Of a stretch of 64,000 nucleotides of DNA, positions 26,901 through 35,900 are shown in pieces (the stretch's first letter is position 1; each line of letters starts with the position of its first letter). This stretch comes from Diadema setosum (taxonomy: Eukaryota > Echinodermata > Echinoidea > Diadematoida > Diadematidae). Location of the stretch: the NCBI GenBank assembly GCA_033980235.1, contig CM067075.1, positions 19,356,844 to 19,420,843 on the forward strand, read 5' to 3'. The translations under genes were made by a program, and so were the position numbers. Below the pieces are notes generated by a model. It was not told the origin of the DNA. It was given only the letters and a program-made list of their open reading frames with translations, and made no database searches.

Positions 26901-29900
26901 ACTGTAATTTGAAGCTATCCTCTTGTGTACCTATAACATCCAGCCACACAGGGTAATCACAGAACCATGTACTATCCCACAGACCCACATACAGCGTACT
27001 GTTTCATAATAGGGAAATACTTGTTATCACTGTCTTTTTTCTTTGGTAGTTAATTCCATGGCATATTTAGCAAAGAAATTAGGCATTGCTGTGGATTTTC
27101 TGAACATAAATGTTGGGAGAGGTTAACCTTATTTGGACTGTCATCTCAAATTGTCATGGGAATTGTATACAGACAGGTTGAAATTGGTAATAAGAGAGTT
27201 AAGTTGGAGGATAACATTACTATGAGTTCCTTGACTCTAGTTGCACTTATCACTCTGAGCGGACCTCCAGGGGGCCAGAGCAGGAGACAATAGATTACAT
27301 CGTTAACAACAAGAGGCGAGTGGTCCAGCTTGTCTGTCTGTGGCATGTGGTGGCTGGTGTAGCCTTCAAACAAGATCCTACCATCATGCAGTTCCTAGAG
27401 GTGTGTGGTAGTTTGATTTCATGTGAATTTATTAAATAGCTGCTGTTTTGTGACCACATAAATACCAATTTGAAATCTAGAAATTTTCTCATAATTTCAA
27501 GGAAATCAATATATTTCTCCAAAAGAATTAGAAGCTGTGTTGCAAAAAAAAAAACCAACAACTAATTTTGACACAAAATAGGTGATTTTTAAAGTATTTT
27601 CTTTACATGACTGTAATGGTGATTTACAAGAAAGAACAGGAGGAAAAGGGAGGAAATAAAAGATGTGCTACATTGGTTATTACAAGGATAGGATAATGAG
27701 AAGGAATGAATATACTTCAAGTTAACATAGACACAAGTGATATTCTATATTCCCTCCATTTTCTTCCACATTTTACTTCTTTCTCTTTTCTGTCTCCTCT
27801 TCTCTTCCCATCAGACCTTTTTAAGTCTACACACATGGTGAAGTGCAAATTCTGCACATTTGATATTCTATAAGCATGACAGGCATGGAAGCTTTATCAT
27901 TACATTACAATGAGGGCAGAGTTAACTTCCACACATGGCTCTCCTTCGCCATTCTAGACAAGTGTTTTGGAAGCTCAAGCAATTCTGTCACTTCATGAAT
28001 ATATGTGACCCTGCAATCACAAAACCAATAAAAAGTCGCCAGACATGGATTTTGAGTTACACGTACAGAGTAGCTTCTGAAAAAGCAGACTCTAAGCTTT
28101 AAAATGATGTATAACTCAATTCAAATGGACTCTCCTAACCTATCTAAATAAAAGACACACTCTGGAAAGTGTGAACTGAGAAAACAGGTTCTGAAGTACT
28201 GGGTCTATTCAAATGCTTAATCTTTACCAATCCATGCTAGCTGTGCGATGAATGGAACAAAAAACAGGATATAAACCACTGGAGCAACAACAATGTGGGG
28301 ATTATTAGATTGAGCCAAAATTGAGCATGCTTCATTAACACATTCTGTAGATGATTTATGCCAAATTTCAATGCAGTAGCATTATTTTTTAAAAGTTATT
28401 TGAATTGAAAGTGAAGAGTATGGACAGGGTTTTTAAGAAATCAAAAGAGGGCTGTATGAGAAACACCTAATCACACTATTCCACCAAAAGTGTTAGAGCA
28501 AAACTGCTGAAAACACAAGTTCCTGTTTGTTTCACGATCCCAAACTTTAACATAATGTAGAAGAAGACTTGCTCTTTCAGAATATATGAAAAACTCAAGA
28601 TTGGTAAGGTTGGCCCATTTCACCAGTTTTTAGTCCTCACACAAAATCACTGCATGCGACTTTTTGTTCATTTTATGACATGGACACATATAGAAATCAG
28701 TGTTATACAGTGAGGTATATTGAGAGGGTGGAATTCTCTTGGGCGTGACTATACTACAGTAAACAATATGAACTTTGCACTTTGTAATTGTTTTCTGATT
28801 TTAAGTTATTTACATTTCTTGTGTTCTGTGTTGTCATGTAATAACTTGTATTCACCACAGAACTTTATGACTGATTTTGCATTTGACAAAACAGAAGAGT
28901 GGTAGGCCCTGTAGTGTATAAAGAAAGGAGCAAACAATAAGTATGATCATGACATAATTGTTAATTCATTTATTTGGTCTTTGTAGACTCTGTTCTCAGC
29001 AGTTTGTGATGATTGTCCAGCATATCCCAGTCTGCAAGATCCACTTGCCAGTCTAGAACAGGTTCTAAAAGCTGTGAAGGAAACTAGCAGGAAAGAGAAG
29101 GAATCACATCACACATGGCAGGTTAAAACCCAGGTAAGAAGTCTGATGAGGTTTATCTTCATTTAAAAAATGCAATTTGTAAGGGCTGAAAGAAAGATAA
29201 AGCTACCTAAGAATTAACATCAAATTTCTGAATATGAAATTCTTTACACTTTCTATGTCTTATATTGTTTCAAGTTCATCCAGGTTTTATTTCTATTTCT
29301 GGTACTGTGGTAAAATGTCATGTTACCATTACCTTTTTTCTTTATATTGAAAGTTTGAGTAGACTGATATTCAAGGAGCTCCACATGTATAACACTAAAG
29401 CCTATTTTGAGTTGTTTTGCTGGACTTCATGATTTCATTGTATTTGTGTAATGCCTTTTCTCCAGCTACTTAATTGAGGGGAAAACAAAATCTTGAAGCT
29501 TCATATCGATTGTCTATAAAAGCAAGATCCTAGGGTTTTGATACAGATCATGTGTATTAAATTGAAAGAGATTGGACATGACCTTTTACCCCTTCTAACT
29601 CAGGTGTTGAGTGAAGCCAGACAGCATATGGAGGATGAGCTCCATCGCACACCAATCAGGGCTAAGGATGAGAGTAAGCCAATCTCCTTAATTTTTCTTT
29701 TTTTAACTTGGTTATAGGTTATTGACTAGGTTCATTACAATGCTTCCAAGACCAAAGGGAGAATTCTTACATTTTATGGAATACAACTACCATCATGGAT
29801 CTTTTTTTTTTGTTATTATTTCATTATTTATTTATTATTTCTCATTGTTTGAAGCTGCATCGGGATCGCAAGTTTCCAGGGCCTTGCCAATTTCAACCTG

Positions 29901-32900
29901 TTGAGGACGAGTCCCCGAGTATACTCGGGCAAGCGTCTATGTGAAATGCATGTTGTAGCAACATCAGCCCGTCCTCAATGGGTTAACCAATCTTCTTGTC
30001 TCTTCTGTGTCACATTGTTACTAGCACAGTGTTATACAGTCATGGCAATAATGTTTAGATCTAGGAATATCAAGGAATCACCTTTCATCCAGTTAATTTA
30101 TTATACACAAGGTTTCCACAAAATTGGACAGAAGAGGGAGCTGTGATGTCCTTTGTCCTGCGTTTTCATTCATGTCTAAACATTCTTGTCTTGAAGACTC
30201 ATTCATATTAAATAGAACACTCTCCAACAGTTCCTGATTCATTATATCTTGCCATAAGCAGGAGCTGAAAGAGTACTGAAGTCTACTGATTTGTTGGCAT
30301 CTTATATTTTTTGTAATTCTCTAGCAATCTTCAAGGTGTACTGTGCAGACCACACCTACACAACACTCCGTGTTTCTATGGATACCTCAGTAACGACAAT
30401 TATCCAGACTGTGTCAGAAAAGATGTGCCTTGGTAATGACCTCGTCTTGTGTGAGGTCAAGTCTTCTGGAGGTATGATCTTTATAGCCACAGTTATGTGG
30501 ACTTTATCTTGTGCAGTTCTTTAAAGACTGTAACTTCTGTCTGAGGTTTATCTTGACTTTATAATCCCAGCATTATTCTTCACCTGTTATTTTTAGGCTG
30601 CTAACATTTGATTTTTTTCTTTTATTTCATAAACTTATCTCTTTTTCAAATAAGTGCATGATTTAATGGCTTCTGTTTGTTTTTGCTAGCATGGATGGGG
30701 AGTTAAAATGCTTTCAAACAGCAGATATTTTTCTTTATATCTTTTAGTGTTTTTCAGATTTCTATACTTCAAGCTCTCAAGTGATATTTGAAGTATTCAA
30801 GTGAATCATAAAAATCAACCTTTAAGTTCAAATGCAGTCAAGAATGAGGAAGATTAGGCACCTAGGCAAAATAAGTCAATTTTAACAGTATGGCAACATG
30901 CTTTCAAAAACTTCCCAAGTTTTGTATGTACAGATATGAGGTAGTTAAATAGGATGTCAAACTTAAGATTTTCAATCAAATAAAAATTGCTTTTTTTTTC
31001 CTCAACTGTACTTTATGGGGTTCTTACCATTATACTGTATGTTTCTAAATGTAAACGTGCCCATGCATAATTGATGATTTCATTGGTGCTACATTTATCC
31101 TTCTCGAACCATTTTGACATGACACATGATAACATGTTACTTCTTTTTAATTTCTTTGTTATGGTGTCCCTTTAAAATCTTGTTTCTGCCTGGTGTTTGT
31201 AGAGCGGCTGTCTTTCCACCAGAAAGATGTGTGTATAGCCACCAGTCTCAGCTGTAATGGCCGAGTCTTCATCGTGCCCAGAGACCACCTTGATGCCCTG
31301 GTAAGTGCTACCTGTCCCAAGGGGTCTTAAGAGTGTTTAGTCCTGCATTACCCACACTCAATTTGTTTGATTTGCACTGACATGATTTTTATTCTCCTAA
31401 AACATATCCCTAATATTACATGAGAATACAGTTACTCTTGGTACAGAACTTTTACATACATCAAAGCTAATGTACTGCTGGTTTTGTTTTTATTTTAGGC
31501 ATCCATGACTGTTTGTAGATATTTTGTAGGATATGAACTGAACAAATAACTAAATGAATGAATGAAGCAACAAATTAGATAAATAGAAAAATGAATGAAG
31601 GTATAATATATATAGAAGAAGAAGAAGATGTAGCATACATTGCTATTTTAGTTACTGAGTTAGAAAGGTTAAATAGTGTATTTGTCAAAACGATCAGTAT
31701 AGATAAAGGGAATGAAATCGGGGAGGAGTGTAGTCTCATCTGTGTGCTTTGTTTAAGTTTAAAACTACTACACTTTCCTCTATAATATCATTATGTACAG
31801 ACTCCACTCCCTGAACAGGAAGGACCAAGCGAGGGCTCTGCTGCCTTTCTTGAAGCAACAAGTTCCCGTGAGCTGGCTTATCAAATGACAATGCATGACT
31901 GGCAACTCTTTCTCTGCACCCATGAGGTATTATTTCTTTCACTTCTTCTCCATGGCTATTTGTGTATTGATAGTACCAGAGTCATAGTCTTTAGCATTTG
32001 TAAATTATTCCATTGTATTTTCTGAGCTGTAGAAAAGGGAATGGCTGCCGTGACTGTTGATAACGCAAGTTTCTTTGAATAAATTAATGTTCAATCTGTG
32101 ACACTCTTTGGGCTGCTAGTGGTTTCATATGCATCTACAGAGTAAAACTATATAGCTAAAAAGTGAAATCATTTTCATATTTTACCAGATGGTCATGTCA
32201 AAGAAAGGCATGTGGAATGAAGATGCCTTACCCAAATTGTACTTGGGATCTGAAATCTGGTGAAAAAAAAAGAATTTTGTAATGATTATGCATGTTTGTT
32301 CTAATTTACACATTTTGTATTCAGTGCATATCAACCAACTGTTACTTGTAGTTAATGTGACCTACTTCCTGTAAAACAGAATGACCTTTTTTTTGTGATA
32401 TGATCACTTGGAAGGTTAAAATTCAGTTACTAGAATTGATGAAAACCTCTCTATTGGAAGTTATGAAGTTTGTTTGTTTCTTTATCTTTTAAGTGTGAGT
32501 TCATCTACCACACTTTTGGGAGGCAGAAGTTTGGCCGCATCACTGCTAACCTTGATGTCTTCCTACGACGCTTTAATGAAGTTCAGTCTTGGGTTGCGAC
32601 AGAGCTCTGTTTGACATCAAACATCAGCAAACGAGTTCATCTCCTCAAGAAGTTTATCAAAATTGCTGCACAGTAAGTTTTCACCTGCAGATGTATCCTG
32701 TGGTTTGCACCCATTTCTTTCACATCTGCAAATATGAATGCTGATGTCAACCTACTTACATTTCACCGAAAGATATTGAATACCAATGCAGATTAATGGA
32801 GTAGTCTTGACTGCAATAGCTACAATTTTTTTTTTCTACACCGATCCAAGAGCTACATACATTGTATGTAAAATTTGTCTGGCAGTTGCAAGACTTTGCA

Positions 32901-35900
32901 GTTGCATATTGTTTTGTAAGTCTCATTAAAGATTGCTGGTACATTGTAGTTTGCAAGTAATTATTTTTCTTCTTGAAGTTTATCATATTTGTTCATTACA
33001 AAGGCAAACAGAAGGAAACTGACCAGAAATGAATACAATTTATTAGTGGGAAAATGAGCAAAGAAAATGGAATCCAATTTTCTGTGCTCATTTTTCCACT
33101 AATATTTGTTTGTTGATACAATTTTCATTTAAATCAAATAAGAGATTTTACTCTCAAGGACGAGTAATTTCTGTTTATAAATCTTCCCTTTTCAGATGTG
33201 AACATGATATTTTCTTTTCTTATTTTGAGAAACCAAATTAGTGTCATATTTGGGTTTGTCACCATTGAACTATCATTTCCAATGTAAGTTAATAATTATG
33301 TATACATTATGCAGAGCTTGATGGTAAATTTTTCTCTGCCATTGTGTCCACTGAAATCTTTGAATTTGAAATTTTGGTGGCCAAAAAAAGAAATGTAGGT
33401 TCTTGAACATAAATAAAAGCATAAGATTTCATTCTGAATTTTAGCTAATCCATGGGGCTACCAAAAGACAACCCTTTTTTAAAATGCTGGCCCTGGGCCA
33501 CCACTAATATCAACCCCTGCATTATGTTTTTCATAAATTTTTTTCAAACCTTCACGTTTGCAGGCAAGATAAGTAAAAACATTCTCTATAAGATTCAGAA
33601 CTTCCGATTGACTTTTTACAAGCCCCTCCTGATTCCAGTTGGTTCAATCTGAATGAACATGACATAACAAATTGTAGTGATATCAAACAGATTGTTGATG
33701 CTTTCCATGTTTTATCTTATCTTGTAGTTGCAAGGAGTATCAGAACATGAATTCTTTCTACGCCATTCTCATGGGTCTTAGTCACATGAGTGTCAGTCGA
33801 CTGGCCCAGACATGGGAGGTGAGAAATCTTCTGCTCGTATATTTCTTCTCTGTGTAGTTTCATCTGGGACTTTATTTTTTTCTCTCTCTTCTTCTGACTT
33901 TGTTTATTCTAACATAATTACTTGGATTTCAATAACTTTGATTTTATCATAATTTGACTGAAATGCTAGTTAATAGCTTTAATATCCTATCTCTTAATGG
34001 ATATAAACTTTTTGTAGACCTAGTAAATGTCACTTTTCTGTGTTTGACATGCTTCATATGCAATATGTTACTTCATATATGAGTTTTGGGGGATGTGATG
34101 TAATTCATCCTATTGATCATGATCCATAGATTATTCTGAACTTCCTTTCATCCATCAGGGAAAGTGTATTGATCTCTCTTTTGTCCAGTCTCTGTCTTTT
34201 GTCCTTCATTTTGGGAATTCGCATCATTTTGCATGACCAAAGAAACTTGATCTATTCTTTCACTTTTTCCCAACTAACTCTTCAAATACATGTTTGCAAT
34301 TCACCATTTTTGTGTAAGCAAAGTCCTATGTTGTTGTTTAACCTAGAAGCTCAGGAATGTGGAGCCAGGTGAATTTTGCATTGTCCTGTGAAATTGGTAT
34401 TTAAGATGAATGTGACAAATAAAAGGTCAGTTGGATGGCTGTGATGTTTTGGGATAGAGGGTACTGTTAAAATTTTTCAACAATGCTAGGATTGACTTTT
34501 TATATAAACATGTCAGGTTTTCTCCAGATTTGTGTGTGCACACACAAATCTATAATCTAGAGGTTGTTAAGTTTTGCTGCTCGGTGTAGGTCCATCATTA
34601 TTCTTTCATTATATCAATTTTAAATCTGTTGAATTTTAGACGACCTTTAAACATCCAAACATGGCAATACATCTCCTAACTTATTTATGACAGATATAAA
34701 ACAATAAAATTTATTTTGATTTTACAATCAAAGTTGACTATTGACATTGACGTGATAGATATGAAATAGTCTTTATTAGATCCAAGCAAAATTGAAGGGG
34801 ATAGATGAGAATTGTTTGTTTTTGGTTGGGATCCTTGCAACAGAAATTTTGATTCTGCAGTCTATTTGATCCTATACTGTGATGGCACTTGTGATAAGCT
34901 TTTGGAAGGTGCAGTCTGCATGTAATTTTGGTTTTATACCAAGTGTGCAAAGCTATGTTGCTGTTTATTTTGCCATTTTCAGTACTGGGAATTGTAGGCA
35001 AAGTGCCAAAGATGGTTGAAATATCAAGAGATCTGACATAGCAATTTAACTAAAGAGGGCTTGTGGAATGCTTATATCATCTGACAGAGCTTTCACATGA
35101 TTTAAAAATTAAGATCATTAAGTAATTAGTCAATATTTTAAGTATACCTTTGAAGTTTCCAGACTGATTTGAAGCAGTCATAGCTTTGTAGCAGACATTG
35201 TAATCTGGAGCAGAAAAATGAAGTTAATTACTTTCATGTGAGATTGTCATTAAGATGGAGACACCTCTCACAGAGTCACATGTGTTTCTATCATTTAGAC
35301 TCGCACTATTACCCTGTTGTAGGCTGATTTAGTGTGCTGTTTAAGTCTTGTATGGAATTGTGTGTTCCAGTGTTGAAATGATGTTCCAGTGTTGAAATGA
35401 TGTTTGTGTATTTCTTGTAATGTAGATAAATTGACAAAATATGTATGTACATTTTTGATTGGACACTAAAGCTAAACCATCTGAATATATGCCTGTAAGC
35501 TCAATCTGTCATGTCACCCTGTAGAGGGCTTAAGCAACACAAGTTTCAGTCTAGTTTTAGACATTTACTGAAATCTGTATGGAAGAATGAAACTGCAATC
35601 CATTTGTCCTCTGTTTTAGCTATAGATAAGTATTTAAGCATCTAATCCAAAATTTCCTAGTTAAAACTACAAAGGGCAGCATTCTGTATGCAGCAGTTAT
35701 AGGTATAGGAGGCTGAGTGCTTTCCCCCCTCAGTTCACTAATTTTAACCAAAAGTAGGTAATACATACTACAAAGTATACATGTGTCATTTTGTCTTTTT
35801 ATGTGTCTTACAATCTTCCTGAAGAAAAACTTCTTAAAAGCTAGTGTGATAAAGCTGTTAGTCTTATTTCAGTTAAATTTTCATTCACCTTTTTCGTTTC

